Assembly: GCA_020849275.1 (NCBI GenBank)
Contig: JADLGO010000063.1
Location: 1-64,000, forward strand
DNA: 64,000 bases
Direction: 5' to 3'
Source: Chthonomonadales bacterium
Lineage (GTDB): Bacteria > Armatimonadota > Chthonomonadetes > Chthonomonadales > CAJBBX01
Position numbers and translations under genes: made by a program. Below the pieces are notes generated by a model. That model searched no databases. It was not told the DNA's origin and was given only the letters and a program-made list of their open reading frames with translations. Below, piece by piece: positions 9,011 to 18,343 of the stretch. Each line of letters begins with the position of its first letter. Within the stretch, counting starts at the first letter, position 1.

Positions 9011-9997
9011 ATGAGCATGCCGACCTGGCACGCGCTCGCCGTCGACGTGGGCGGCTCGAAGTGCGAGGCCCTCCTGCTCGAGTCGTCCGGCGCCGTCGTC
9101 GGGCGAGGCCGGTGCGACTTCGCCGACCCGGCGAGCGGCCGCGGCCGGGGAGGAAGCGGACGCAGCGGAGCGACCATCGCCGAAGCGGTGCGCCGCGCCG
9201 TCGACGGCCACGTGCTCGCGGGTCCGCTCCACCTCGTAACGTGCGGTTGGATGCCCGACGGCGCGGTCGCCGGCCTGCCCGGCGGCGCGCTGGTGGGGCA
9301 CGCCGTGGCCGAGCACTCTGCCGCGCTCGCCCTCATCGGCGCCGAGGCAGGGGTCGTGGTCCTGGCGGGCACGGGCTCCCTCGTCTACGGTCGAGCGGAG
9401 GACGGTCGGTCGCTGCAACTCGACGCGCTGGGCCCGCTGCTGGGCGACCATGGCAGCGGCTACCAGATCGGGCTGATGGCCATCCGCGCGGCGGCCCGCG
9501 CACCGTGGCATCCGCGCCACGCCACGTCGCTGGCCGAGCCCGTCTACGCGGCCTGCGCCGCGCGGCACGCGGGGCCGGGCCGCTTTAACATGGTGGACTA
9601 CATGCTCGAGCCGCGCGACCGCGCCGAGATCGCCGCGCTGGCGCGCATGGTCGACGGCGAGGCCCGCGCCGGAGACCGGATCGCGCGCGCGATCCTGCGT
9701 GACGCCGCCGCAGGCATCGCGGAGACGCTGCGTGACGTGGTGGACCGTCTGGACATCGCGCGCGCCCCCCTGCCACTGACCGGCGCGGGCAGCGTCGCGA
9801 CGCGCTCGAGGATCTACTGGGACCGACTATGCGAGCTCGCCGCCCGCTTCGCTCCCGGGCTGAGGCCGACGCCGGCGCGCCACCCGGCGGTAGTGGGCGT
9901 CGCGCTCGCCGGCGTGTCGGCTCTGCCGCTCGACGACCCCGGCGCGTTCCGGCGCCGCCTGCTGGACGAGGCCGGCGGGGCCGCGCCCGACGCGTAG
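9011..9997 (+). CDS. BadF/BadG/BcrA/BcrD-family sugar kinase (N-acetylglucosamine kinase-like)
   Basis: This 328-residue protein has the ASKHA ATPase fold. Phosphate-1 is VDVGGSKCEALLL at the N-terminus, phosphate-2 is VVLAGTGSLVYG, and LLGDHGSGYQIGLMAIR is the segment typical of GlcNAc kinases. GAGSVATRSRIYWDRL corresponds to the adenosine region. It lacks the cysteine cluster of the benzoyl-CoA reductase activators, so a sugar kinase is more likely. The ATG at 9011 is chosen because the conserved beta-strand begins six residues later. Two SIS-domain genes follow within 40 bases, so the three probably handle an amino-sugar phosphate from cell-wall or chitin breakdown. The substrate is inferred. 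Confidence 0.75.
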   Translation: MSMPTWHALAVDVGGSKCEALLLESSGAVVGRGRCDFADPASGRGRGGSGRSGATIAEAVRRAVDGHVLAGPLHLVTCGWMPDGAVAGLPGGALVGHAVAEHSAALALIGAEAGVVVLAGTGSLVYGRAEDGRSLQLDALGPLLGDHGSGYQIGLMAIRAAARAPWHPRHATSLAEPVYAACAARHAGPGRFNMVDYMLEPRDRAEIAALARMVDGEARAGDRIARAILRDAAAGIAETLRDVVDRLDIARAPLPLTGAGSVATRSRIYWDRLCELAARFAPGLRPTPARHPAVVGVALAGVSALPLDDPGAFRRRLLDEAGGAAPDA

Positions 9998-10034
9998 GCT
10001 CATGCGGCCGGGGCCGGCCGCGAGGAGGTGTTCC

Positions 10035-10772
10035 GTGCAGCTTGCGTACCTGAGCGCCGTTCGCCGGGTTCTGGACCACCTGGAGTCGACGCAGGCGGAG
10101 GCCATTGAACGCGCCGCCGACCTGGCGGCACACGCCCTCACCCACGGCGGCGCCGTCTTCTGCGCCGAGATCGGCCATGCCAACCAGCAGGACTTCCTCA
10201 ACCGCGCCGGAGGGCTCGCCGCGCTCCAGCCCTTCAGCTTCGCCTTCAGCCTGACGGACCCGGTGGCCGACTCCCTCCAGGACCGGCCGCGCCAGGATCC
10301 CATCGATCGCGAGATGGAGACCGTGCGCCTGGCCGTTCGGACCAGCAGCCTGCGCGCGGGCGACGTGCTGCTGGTCGGCTCGGTCTCCGGCCGCAACGTG
10401 CGCCCGGTGGAGCTGGCGCTGGCCTGCCGCGGCGCCGGGGTTCACGTGGTCGGCTTCACCTCGCTGGCCTACACGCGGCGGGTGGAGTCGCGCCACCCGA
10501 GCGGCAAGCGGCTGTTCGAGGTCGTCGACGTCGTGATCGACAACGGCGCCCCCTACGGCGACGCGGCGGTGACGCTGCCGGGCATCGAGGCCAACGTGCT
10601 GCCAGTCTCGGGCGTCGCGATGACGGTGGCGGGCTGGCTGGTGTGGGAGACCGTGATGCGGAAAATGGCCGCGGCCGGCGACCCGCCGACCACGTTCGTG
10701 AGCGTCAACCGCGAGGGCGGCCCGGAGCGCTACCGTCAGAGCCGCGAGGCCTACAACGAGAGGGGCTACTGA
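10035..10772 (+). CDS. SIS-domain sugar-phosphate-binding protein (UPF0309-like), copy 1
   Basis: This 245-residue protein starts at GTG 10035, with GAGGAGG six bases upstream. The single SIS (sugar isomerase) domain shows LLVGSVSGRN, the Ser-rich phosphate loop, then VVGFTSLAYT and DVVIDNGAPYGDAAV, a stretch shared with UPF0309 proteins. An N-terminal helix precedes the domain. The first phosphate-loop region reads FCAEIGHANQQDF, in place of the FGASHSFML of its neighbour, so the two copies have diverged at the ligand site. It probably binds or isomerises the phosphorylated amino sugar made by the kinase upstream; etherase or deaminase activity is also possible. Confidence 0.7.
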   Translation: MQLAYLSAVRRVLDHLESTQAEAIERAADLAAHALTHGGAVFCAEIGHANQQDFLNRAGGLAALQPFSFAFSLTDPVADSLQDRPRQDPIDREMETVRLAVRTSSLRAGDVLLVGSVSGRNVRPVELALACRGAGVHVVGFTSLAYTRRVESRHPSGKRLFEVVDVVIDNGAPYGDAAVTLPGIEANVLPVSGVAMTVAGWLVWETVMRKMAAAGDPPTTFVSVNREGGPERYRQSREAYNERGY

Positions 10773-10773
10773 G

Positions 10774-11514
10774 ATGTCCGCACGCGCCTACATGCAGGCC
10801 GCCATCGCCGCCCTGGAGCGCGTGGCGGACGAGCAGCACGACCGCATCGTGGACGCGGCCGGCCGGCTCGTCGAGGCGATACTGGCCGATCGAAGCATCT
10901 ACTCGTTCGGCGCGAGCCACTCGTTCATGCTGACGGAGGAGCTCGTCTATCGGACAGGCGGCCTGATGCTCGTCAACCCCATCTACCCGCACGGGATGAA
11001 CCTCCTCGTGCGGCCGCTCACCACCACCTCTCGCCTGGAGCGCCTGCCAGGACTGGGCGCCGAACTCCTGGCCGGCTCCCCCGCCGCCGCCGGCGACGTG
11101 CTGATCATCGCGTCTACCTCCGGCCGCAACGCGGTCGCCATCGACATGGCGCTTGCGGCCCGTCAGCGCGGCCTTCGCACCATTGGCATCACGTCGCTCG
11201 CCTACACGCGCGGCGTTACCAGCCGACATCCAACCGGCCGGAAGGTGGCGGACCTTTGCGAGGTCGTCATCGACAACGCTGCGCCCTACGGAGACGCGGC
11301 GGTGGAGATCGAGGGGTTCGAGGAGAAGACCGGCCCGCTCTCGAGCGTCACGGGCTGCGCCATCGTTAACGCCATCGTCGCCGAGACCGTCACGGAGCTC
11401 GTACGGCGCGGTGTCACGCCGCCCGTCTTCATGAGCGCTAACCGCGACGGAGGAGACGAGCGCAACGCCCGTCTCCTCGCCGCCAACCGCCACCGCATCC
11501 ACTACATGGACTGA
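10774..11514 (+). CDS. SIS-domain sugar-phosphate-binding protein (UPF0309-like), copy 2
   Basis: This 246-residue paralogue starts one base after the stop of copy 1. It has the fuller set of family motifs: SFGASHSFMLTEEL (first phosphate loop and Glu), LVNPIYPHGMN, LIIASTSGRNAVAID and ITSLAYTRGVTSRHPTGRK, then CEVVIDNAAPYGDAAVE. The Ser/Thr-rich STSGRN loop is expected to hold the sugar phosphate. SIS proteins act as dimers, and the two adjacent genes could encode a heterodimer in which this chain keeps the complete site. The predicted substrate is an amino-hexose 6-phosphate. Confidence 0.74.
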   Translation: MSARAYMQAAIAALERVADEQHDRIVDAAGRLVEAILADRSIYSFGASHSFMLTEELVYRTGGLMLVNPIYPHGMNLLVRPLTTTSRLERLPGLGAELLAGSPAAAGDVLIIASTSGRNAVAIDMALAARQRGLRTIGITSLAYTRGVTSRHPTGRKVADLCEVVIDNAAPYGDAAVEIEGFEEKTGPLSSVTGCAIVNAIVAETVTELVRRGVTPPVFMSANRDGGDERNARLLAANRHRIHYMD

Positions 11515-11530
11515 GCGCTGGCCGCGATCG

Positions 11531-12256
11531 TCAGTCGCGCTGCTTTCGAATCTGCTCGCGAACCCGCTCAATGCGGTCGCCCGTTGGCGGGTGCGTGCGG
11601 AAGTAGGTGAGCAGCCCCGGCGCCTTACTCTCCTTCTTCTGGAGCAGCTTGAAGAAGCGCACAAGCCCGTTCGGGTCGTAGCCCGCGCGGAGCAGGTACT
11701 TTACGGCCCGCCGGTCGGCGTCGTTCTCATCGTCGCGGCTGTACCCGAGCAAGATCAGGTTCTCGGCGACGTTGACGAGCTGCGTCGTGAACCGGTTGCC
11801 CCCGATCATCTCGCCGATCAGCCCCCCGATGAAGCTCTTCTCCATCTGTTTGGCGGCGTGCCGGCCAGCCGTGTGACCCACCTCGTGCGCGATGACGCCG
11901 GCCAGCTCGTCCGTGTGGCCGTCGACTGCCTGGATGAGGCCGGTGTTGACGTAAACGTAGCCCGGCACCGAGAACGCGTTGATGTCGTCCGATTCGATCA
12001 CGCGGAAGGTCCAGGGGATGTCCGGCCGGTCGCTCGCCCTGGCGAGCTTGCGACCGATGGTCCTTACCCGCGCGTTGAGCGCCGGGTCATGGCTAATGCG
12101 GTACGTCTGGCGGATCTGCGCGTCCGCCTCCCTGCCCGCCTTGAGCTCCTGACTCTGGCTGACCAGGCCAAGCTGGGCCTGCGCGACCGCTTCGGCCGCC
12201 ATCGCCGCGAGGGCCACAAGCAGCGGGAGCGCGGCGCGCCGCGCGCGTTTCGTCAT
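11531..12256 (-). CDS. M48-family zinc metalloprotease, exported
   Basis: This 241-residue protein has an N-terminal signal or anchor (residues 1-27). The zinc site is HEVGH (H124, E125, H128), and the third ligand is probably E177 in SRDDENDADRRA, the second signature of M48 (HtpX/BepA/LoiP type). The protein ends soon after THPPTGDRIERV, another conserved M48 motif in which the His lies near the active site. It lacks the TPR tail of BepA, so it resembles the short LoiP-like form. The probable role is periplasmic or envelope quality control. The ATG at 12256 is preceded by AAGGG. Confidence 0.88.
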   Translation of the reverse strand: MTKRARRAALPLLVALAAMAAEAVAQAQLGLVSQSQELKAGREADAQIRQTYRISHDPALNARVRTIGRKLARASDRPDIPWTFRVIESDDINAFSVPGYVYVNTGLIQAVDGHTDELAGVIAHEVGHTAGRHAAKQMEKSFIGGLIGEMIGGNRFTTQLVNVAENLILLGYSRDDENDADRRAVKYLLRAGYDPNGLVRFFKLLQKKESKAPGLLTYFRTHPPTGDRIERVREQIRKQRD

Positions 12257-12401
12257 CGGTCGCACCCTTCCCGTGCCCACCTGGGGCACGCGCACTACAA
12301 GACGATGGCCGCGGCGCGGGGTTCCGGCGGCATGCCATGAGCTGGCAATGGCTGCTGAGAAGAGCGGGCTGCGCAGGCCGGAGCGCGAGGCGATCTGAAC
12401 C

Positions 12402-12849
12402 TCAGCGTTCGACGATGACCACCTCGAGCCCGGCGAACTGCCGGAAGGCCGCATCGATGGTGACCAACCGGCATCGGCTGGCTACTGCGAACGCGGCGAG
12501 GTAGGCGCCCATCCAGACCTCAGGCGAAGGGCTCGGTCGGACAGCGAGCTCCTGCCAGTGCCGATCCAGGCCGGCCGGCTCGTCGGCGAACCCGATCCGT
12601 CGATCGGCCCGCAAACCGGCACACACCTTCCAGGCTTCCTCGTTCGTTAGCGGCGGGTTCCCGAAAGGGCGCGGGACCGCGGGGGTGGTCAACTGGCGGA
12701 GCGCCGCGAGCTCGGCGGACCGGCGGAACAGCAGCGATCCTGGCGTGTTCCCCAGCCGCCAGCCAGCGCCTTACAGCCCGATGATGGCGGTGCCCCGACA
12801 GGGCCAGCGCGAGCCAGTCGTTGCGATCGAACAGCATCATGTAGCGCAT
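12402..12849 (-). pseudogene. VapC-like PIN-domain toxin, frameshifted
   Basis: Two frames together cover a full VapC of about 148 codons. The N-terminal frame begins at 12849 (MLFDRNDWLALALSGHRHH, with the first acidic residue). The C-terminal frame continues with LLFRRSAELAALRQLTTPAV, then LTNEEAW and SRCRLVTIDAAFRQFAG, the conserved end of PIN ribonuclease toxins. The switch lies at about 12735-12760 and needs a single-base shift into the +1 frame. No intact VapB antitoxin is recognised upstream (12850-13008), which supports real decay, although a sequencing error could give the same picture. Confidence 0.7.
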
Positions 12850-13008
12850 CTACCTCCCGTTCGAGGAGGATGCCCGCCACCGGATCGGCCGTCAACTCCC
12901 GGCAGGCGCCGAGACCCCACACCGATGGCCAACTGCCGGCGATGGCACGCATCCCGTACCACATCGCGCCGTGTCTCGCTCCATGCGTCGTGCCCTCGCC
13001 TCGCGCGC

Positions 13009-13689
13009 TCAAGCCGGCGCGGGTTCGCCCGGCTCGCAGGGAGCGCCGCCGCGCAGGGCGAAGGGCACGTGCGGCGCCGAGGGCGCCGGGAGCACCGCCG
13101 GGTAGTGCGGCAGCAGAAGCAGGCGCACGCAGGCTAGCGGAAGCCCCATCACGTTGTAGTAGTCGCCCTCGACCGCCTCCACGAAGGCGGACGCCAACCC
13201 CTGCACGCCGTAGCCACCGGCCTTGTCCCATGGCTCGTCGGTCAGGAGGTAGGCGTCTACCTCCGCCTCGGTGAGCGCGCGAAACGCCACCCGCGTCGCG
13301 GCGACGGCTGACCGCGCGAGCGGCCGGCCGCCGGGACCGCAGGTCACCAGCGCCACGCCGGTGTAGACGGTGTGCGTCGCGCCCGAGAGCAGGTCGAGCA
13401 TGGCCCGCGCCTCGGCCGGGTCAGCCGGCTTGCCCAGCACGCGGCGCCGCCCGGAGTCGTCCGCCGCCACTACGGTGTCTGCGCCGAGCACGCACGCGTC
13501 CGGACCGCGCGACGCCCACACGGCCCTCGCCTTGCCGACGGCGAGCCGGCGTGCGAGGTGGCGCGGGTCAGCGCCGTCCGGGGCGTCCTCGTCGGCGCCG
13601 CTCGGGACGACCACGAAAGGCAGGCCAAGGCGCGCGAGCAGTTCGCGGCGGCGTGGGGAGGCGGACGCGAGAACGAGCAGGCGACTCAT
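13009..13689 (-). CDS. maf: Maf-like nucleoside triphosphate pyrophosphatase
   Basis: This 226-residue cytoplasmic protein hydrolyses non-canonical or pyrimidine nucleoside triphosphates to monophosphates. Family motifs are LASASPRRRELL at the N-terminus, KARAVWA, LGADTVV, GKPADPAEA, and DEPWDKAGGYGVQG in the C-terminal half. The DKAGGYG form is shared by the dTTP/UTP-hydrolysing group. The ATG at 13689 begins two residues before the conserved strand; a longer frame to 13761 has no family similarity. The C-terminus carries about 25 extra Pro/Gly-rich residues beyond the usual end. Confidence 0.9.
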   Translation of the reverse strand: MSRLLVLASASPRRRELLARLGLPFVVVPSGADEDAPDGADPRHLARRLAVGKARAVWASRGPDACVLGADTVVAADDSGRRRVLGKPADPAEARAMLDLLSGATHTVYTGVALVTCGPGGRPLARSAVAATRVAFRALTEAEVDAYLLTDEPWDKAGGYGVQGLASAFVEAVEGDYYNVMGLPLACVRLLLLPHYPAVLPAPSAPHVPFALRGGAPCEPGEPAPA

Positions 13690-13874
13690 CGAGGCCGTCC
13701 TCGGCGCCTCCGGCGCGGGCAGACCGGGGAACCACGGAGCGTCACAGCGCGTCACCTCCAACGGATGCGGCCGGCGGCGCCGTGCCGCGCCGATCGATCA
13801 CGCATGCGGGAGCGCACCCCGGCCCGTTGCGTAGCGCGCCGCCGGGCAGCGAGATTCGCGCGACAGGAGGCACC

Positions 13875-14939
13875 ATGAGGTGGATGGGCGCGATGCTCGT
13901 GTTGATCCCGCTCAGCATCGCGCTCCGGCTGATGAGTGCCGACCCGGCCTGGGTGTTCACGTCCGCCGCCCTCGCCATCGTGCCGCTCGCCGCCTTCATC
14001 GGGGCGGCCACAGAGGAGCTTGCAAAGCACCTCGGCCCCTCCATCGGCGGGCTTCTCAATGCCACCTTCGGCAACGCCGCCGAGCTCATCATCACGCTCG
14101 CGGCGATCCGAGCGGGCGAACTCGACGTCGTGCGGGCCGCCGTCGTCGGCTCGATCATCGGCAACATCCTGCTGGTCCTCGGCGCCTCCATACTCGTCGG
14201 CGGGCTCCGCTACAAGACGCTCCAGTTCCGCCCCGACGTGGCATCGACGCACACCGTGACGCTCGTGCTCGCCGTCATCGGGATCTGCGTGCCCTCGCTG
14301 TTCGTGCACAGCGTGCCGGGCGCGGCCGGCAGCGCGTCGGACCCGGCGGTCGAGCAGCTCAGCCTATGGGTCTCCGGCGTGCTGATCGCCATCTATATCG
14401 GCAACTTGGTGTTCACCCTCTTCACACACGCCGAGATGTTCGCCAAGCCCGACGAAGGCAACGACGAGCGGCCGGCCTGGTCGCAGGCCGTCGCCTACGC
14501 GGTGCTGGCCGCCGCCACGGCCGTCACCGTGGTAGAGAGCGAGATGCTCGTGCGCGCCATCGAGCCGACCGTGCGCGCGTCGGGGCTCAACCGTCTGTTC
14601 GTCGGCGTCGTCATCGTCCCCATCGTCGGCAACGCGGCCGAGCACGCCAGCGCCGTGACGATGGCCGCAAGGAACCGAATGGAGGTCTCGCTGAGCATCG
14701 CGGTGAGCTCGTCTACGCAGATCGCCCTGTTCGTGGCGCCACTGCTCGTGTTCGTCAGCATCCCACTCGGCCACCCGATGCCGTTTGTCTTCAACGACTT
14801 CGAGTTGATCGCGGTGGGGTTCGCGGCGGTCATCGCGGCCTTCATCGCGCGCGACGGACGCTGCAAGTGGATCGAGGGGGCGCAGTTGCTCGCCGTCTAC
14901 GCCATCCTCGCGCTCGCGTTCTTCTTCATCCCGCGCTGA
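13875..14939 (+). CDS. cax: Ca2+/H+ antiporter (CaCA family, Cax type)
   Basis: This 354-residue inner-membrane exchanger exports calcium in exchange for protons. There are about eleven hydrophobic segments. The two inverted alpha repeats are clear: GGLLNATFGNAAELIITL near residue 50-70 and IVPIVGNAAEHASAV near 255-270, each with the Glu that binds Ca2+. An acidic loop with an aspartate and glutamates (AKPDEGNDERP) joins the halves. The start at 13875 has AGGAGG four bases upstream. The gene ends nine bases before the convergent cdsA stop, with no terminator hairpin between them. Length matches bacterial Cax proteins. Confidence 0.93.
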   Translation: MRWMGAMLVLIPLSIALRLMSADPAWVFTSAALAIVPLAAFIGAATEELAKHLGPSIGGLLNATFGNAAELIITLAAIRAGELDVVRAAVVGSIIGNILLVLGASILVGGLRYKTLQFRPDVASTHTVTLVLAVIGICVPSLFVHSVPGAAGSASDPAVEQLSLWVSGVLIAIYIGNLVFTLFTHAEMFAKPDEGNDERPAWSQAVAYAVLAAATAVTVVESEMLVRAIEPTVRASGLNRLFVGVVIVPIVGNAAEHASAVTMAARNRMEVSLSIAVSSSTQIALFVAPLLVFVSIPLGHPMPFVFNDFELIAVGFAAVIAAFIARDGRCKWIEGAQLLAVYAILALAFFFIPR

Positions 14940-14948
14940 GTCGGCCCC

Positions 14949-15824
14949 TCACCGCGCCGCCACGCGCCCGGCAGCGTGGAGGGCGAGCAGAAAGAGCGGC
15001 GCCGCGACGAGCAGGCTATCGAAGCGGTCCAGCACCCCGCCGTGGCCGGGTAGCAGGCGGCCCAGGTCCTTCACGCCGAGCTCACGCTTGAGCGCCGACT
15101 CGAACAGGTCGCCCACCTGTCCGAACACGCCGGCAGCCACTCCAGCCGCCGCGCCGATGACGGGGCCGAGGCCGAGCGCGGCCCCGAGTCCGAGCCCGGC
15201 CGCGAGCGCGGCCAGCGCCCCACCGGCGGAGCCCTCCACCGTCTTGTTCGGCGAGAGGGCCGGCGCCAGCCTCGCGCGGCCGGCGGCGCGGCCCACGAAG
15301 TAGGCCGCCGAATCGGCCGCCCACACGCACGGCACCAGGCAGAGCACGAGCGCCGCCCCCCGCTCCAGGCCGGGGAACCAGCCGGCGCCCATCGGCGCCT
15401 CGGCGGCGCGCAGCGCGCTCAGGCCGCCAAACAGCGCCACGTAGCCGCCGCAAAGGAGCCCGTAAGCCAGCCGACTCCCCGCCGCCATCTCCCCCGTGCG
15501 CGCCGCGCGGACCACCTCCCACATGAGTGCCGACAACAGCACCGCGGCGCCGAGCGCGGCCGCCCCGGCCGTGCCGTCCGGAGCGAGCGCGGGCCATACC
15601 GGCGCCGCAAGCCCGGCCGCCGCGAGCAGCGGGTTCGCGGCGATCCCGCGCGCGCGCAGCGCGCTCAGCAGCTCGGCGAGCGCTAGGGCTGCGAGCACCG
15701 CCACGGCCACGGCGAACGCGGCCCGTCCCGCCAGGCACAACAGCACGAAGACCGGCATGCCGGCGGCGGCGCTCAGCCACCGGGCCCGCGCGCCGCCCGC
15801 GCTAGCGTCCGCCCGGCCGGTCAA
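14949..15824 (-). CDS. cdsA: Phosphatidate cytidylyltransferase
   Basis: This 291-residue integral membrane enzyme makes CDP-diacylglycerol from CTP and phosphatidic acid. The C-terminal signature is present: [30 protein letters not shown] spans the KR, KD and DRFDS residues of the CDS family. [13 protein letters not shown] upstream is the second conserved stretch. Seven or eight hydrophobic segments precede it. The TTG start at 15824 overlaps the MFS stop (TTGA), and a G-run inside the upstream gene acts as ribosome site, so translation is probably coupled. The odd pairing with an MFS transporter suggests a shared transcript more than a shared pathway. Confidence 0.88.
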   Translation of the reverse strand: MTGRADASAGGARARWLSAAAGMPVFVLLCLAGRAAFAVAVAVLAALALAELLSALRARGIAANPLLAAAGLAAPVWPALAPDGTAGAAALGAAVLLSALMWEVVRAARTGEMAAGSRLAYGLLCGGYVALFGGLSALRAAEAPMGAGWFPGLERGAALVLCLVPCVWAADSAAYFVGRAAGRARLAPALSPNKTVEGSAGGALAALAAGLGLGAALGLGPVIGAAAGVAAGVFGQVGDLFESALKRELGVKDLGRLLPGHGGVLDRFDSLLVAAPLFLLALHAAGRVAAR

Positions 15825-17146
15825 CGCACCCCCCGCACGCGGCGAAGAAGTATGGCGCCGAGCAGCAGGAAGCCGGCGGCCACCGAGAAGAGCGCCGTGT
15901 AGCCGGCGCGTGTGTAGTGGTACACAGGCCCGCCATCGACCCCGGGGACGGCGTAGTGACCGAATGAGGCGAGCAGCAGGGCGCCGACCGGCGCGGCCAG
16001 CGACTGCGGCAGGACCATCGATATGTGCCACACGCCCATCTCCCTGGCTGCGTTCTCCTGGCTGGGCAGGACATCGCACCCGAGCGCCCAGTCCACGCTG
16101 TAGTAAGCGCCGTAGCCCAGCCCGTAGATCATGCCCACCACGAGGGTGACGGCGAGCGAGCCACTGAACACGAACCCCACGGAGGCCGCCGCGATGATGA
16201 CGTTCGCCGTGTAGACGACGCGCTTGCGGCCGATTCGGTCGGAGAGCCGGCCGCCGAGCAGCCCGGTCACGGTGGCGCCGATCAGGATGATGGCCATCAG
16301 CGTGGCCGCCGTCCGCTCGGGACTGGCCACGCCGATCACGTCCGCAAGATAGTACTGAATGAAGGGCTGGACCGTCCACATGCCCATCGTCACCAGGGCG
16401 CGCGTGATCCAGACCCACCAGAAGTCGGGGTAGCGCCGCGGATCGATCCAGAAACCGGCCACGAACCCCCGCCAGTCGACCGGCGCCGGCGCCTCGCGCA
16501 GCGCCTCCTCGCGCGTGCCGAGCGCGGTGACGGAGACGAACAGCACGAGCGCCCCGGCGATGGCCACGTAGCTGGCCGCTACCTGGCCGGCGCCCATCAG
16601 GAACCCGCCGAGCAGTGCGCCCAGGATCGTGCCGGTCTGCGTCATGGCGGCCATCCAGCCGCTGGCCTCGCCGCGCTGGTCTCGGCGCACCAGATCGGGG
16701 ATCATGCCGCTGTACGCTCCCGTCGCGGTGTTGTTCCCGAGTTGGACCACCACGTAGCCAAGGATGTACAGCGGGATGCTCCCGAGCCCGCCCGCCGAGA
16801 AGAGGATCGCCAGGCCCGCCAGGTTGACGGCCACCCCCACCACCATATAGGGCCGCCGCCGGCCCCATCGCGAGCGACAGCGGTCGCTCAGCGCGCCGAC
16901 CACGAGCGGCACGATCAGCGCCACGACCGCCCCGGTGCCGACGATCAGGCCCTGCACCTCCGCCTTATGCGCCGGCGCGATCTCGCGGACCTGGCTCGGA
17001 AGGATGATGAGCAGCAGTGCGCCCCAGTGCAGGTTCGTCGCGAGCCAGTAGGCGCTCAGGGCGAAGAGGCGCCCGGCCCCCATGCGCGAACGTTCGGACA
17101 CGGCCGGGGTCACCACCGGGTTGGCGCCGGCGGCGGTATCACGCAT
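15821..17146 (-). CDS. MFS transporter, GPH/sugar:cation symporter-like
   Basis: This 441-residue protein has twelve predicted membrane segments. Between segments 2 and 3 it has [17 protein letters not shown], the form of the MFS loop found in sucrose and glycoside symporters (GPH/SLC45 type). The second half has the related [28 protein letters not shown] is also typical of the sucrose-transporter-like group. It probably imports a sugar or glycoside with H+ or Na+; the substrate cannot be told. The ATG at 17146 has GGGAAGG six bases upstream. It overlaps cdsA by four bases. Confidence 0.82.
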   Translation of the reverse strand: MRDTAAGANPVVTPAVSERSRMGAGRLFALSAYWLATNLHWGALLLIILPSQVREIAPAHKAEVQGLIVGTGAVVALIVPLVVGALSDRCRSRWGRRRPYMVVGVAVNLAGLAILFSAGGLGSIPLYILGYVVVQLGNNTATGAYSGMIPDLVRRDQRGEASGWMAAMTQTGTILGALLGGFLMGAGQVAASYVAIAGALVLFVSVTALGTREEALREAPAPVDWRGFVAGFWIDPRRYPDFWWVWITRALVTMGMWTVQPFIQYYLADVIGVASPERTAATLMAIILIGATVTGLLGGRLSDRIGRKRVVYTANVIIAAASVGFVFSGSLAVTLVVGMIYGLGYGAYYSVDWALGCDVLPSQENAAREMGVWHISMVLPQSLAAPVGALLLASFGHYAVPGVDGGPVYHYTRAGYTALFSVAAGFLLLGAILLRRVRGVR

Positions 17147-17182
17147 GGCCAACCTTCCCGTGGTCGGCCGCGAGCCGACCTG

Positions 17183-18091
17183 TCAGCCGCCATCGGCCGG
17201 CACCATGACCTCGATCGCCGCGTGCGCGACCGAGCACACGAGCGGTGTGCGCCCAACGACCTCGCCGTCCACCAGTACCGGCAGTGGCCGGTCGGATTCC
17301 ACCCGGATCGCCCGCCCGCGCAGCATGTGGACGCGAGGGTGCGTGGTGTGTGTGCCGCGGTACACCCGCGGGAACGCCGCGGCGAACTCGACGAACCCGA
17401 CCTCTGCCAGCAGGCACACATCGAGCAGCCCGTCGTCGACACGGGCATCCGGAGCGATCCGCATGCCGCCGCCGTAGCTCACGGTGTTCGCCACCGAGCA
17501 GAGCAAGGCGCGCAACTCCATCGCGCTCCCGTCCACCTCCACGCGCAGCGAGGCGGCCCGGTAGTGGAGCAGCGTCTCGCCGAGCGCTGCCACGTAGGCC
17601 GCGGTACCACGAAGGCGGCGATAGCCCCGGTTAACACGCTCGGCGACGGCCGCATCCAGGCCGCAGCCGGCCACGTTCGCGAACCAACGAGCCTGCGCGC
17701 GGCCCAGGTCGACGGCGCGGCGGCGGCCGCCGAAGAGGGTGGCCGCAGCGCGGCGAACGTCCAGGCCCACGCCGATGCACCGCGCGAAGTCGTTGCCCGT
17801 GCCCAGCGGCAGGACCGCCAGGCTGGCCGCCGTGCCCGCTATCCCGTTGACAACCTCTCCCATCGTCCCATCGCCGCCGGCCGCCGCCACGACGGTAGCG
17901 CCGGCCGCGACCGCGCGGGCGGCCTGCCGCTCGCCGTCGCCCGGCCCGGCCGTCGCCAGAACCTCGTACTCGCGAACTCCGGCCCTCGACGCGGCCTCCC
18001 TCAGCGCCGCGTCGAGCTCCGGGCGGCGCCGCGCCGCCTGGCCGCGCCCCGCCGCCGGGTTCAAGACCACCGTGACCCGCTCAGCGCCCAC
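17183..18091 (-). CDS. Diacylglycerol/lipid kinase (YegS/DgkB type)
   Basis: This 302-residue cytoplasmic lipid kinase phosphorylates diacylglycerol or a related lipid. The DAGK catalytic motif GGDGTMGEVVNG is near residue 70, with VVLNPAAGRG at the N-terminus and LGTGNDFARCIGV after it. DGLLDVCLL and YRGTHTTHP mark the second domain. The GTG at 18091 is preferred because GAGG stands seven bases upstream and the first strand begins there. An in-frame ATG at 18184 would add 31 residues without family similarity. Phosphatidic acid produced here would feed CdsA, encoded two genes downstream on the same strand. Confidence 0.87.
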   Translation of the reverse strand: MGAERVTVVLNPAAGRGQAARRRPELDAALREAASRAGVREYEVLATAGPGDGERQAARAVAAGATVVAAAGGDGTMGEVVNGIAGTAASLAVLPLGTGNDFARCIGVGLDVRRAAATLFGGRRRAVDLGRAQARWFANVAGCGLDAAVAERVNRGYRRLRGTAAYVAALGETLLHYRAASLRVEVDGSAMELRALLCSVANTVSYGGGMRIAPDARVDDGLLDVCLLAEVGFVEFAAAFPRVYRGTHTTHPRVHMLRGRAIRVESDRPLPVLVDGEVVGRTPLVCSVAHAAIEVMVPADGG

Positions 18092-18343
18092 GGGCCGTCC
18101 TCGGGTGCTGGACGCGGCCCGCGACCGGGCCAGCGGCGCGGCGCGCGAGCGCCCCGCGCGCGCAAACGGGGGTTGGCCGCTCATTGGACAGGTCCAGGCG
18201 CATCCGATCGCCGTCTGCCGCCACCACCCCGCCGCCGCACCCCGTGAGGACCGCATTGTACGGTAACGGGCCGAGCGCGGCATGGGCCGAAGAGCCCATT
18301 CCCGAGCGGTGCAAGTCCCGATTCGCCGGAGCCGGAGCCTGGC

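Noticed and set aside
12850-13008. VapB-like antitoxin ahead of the broken VapC
   Set aside because: A minus-strand segment with RELTADPVAGILLE looks slightly antitoxin-like, but no start, ribosome site or DNA-binding motif could be found.
16025-18247. A plus-strand open frame of 740 codons antisense to the MFS and lipid kinase genes
   Set aside because: Composition is His/Arg/Pro-rich and without motifs; both minus-strand genes have full family signatures and proper starts.
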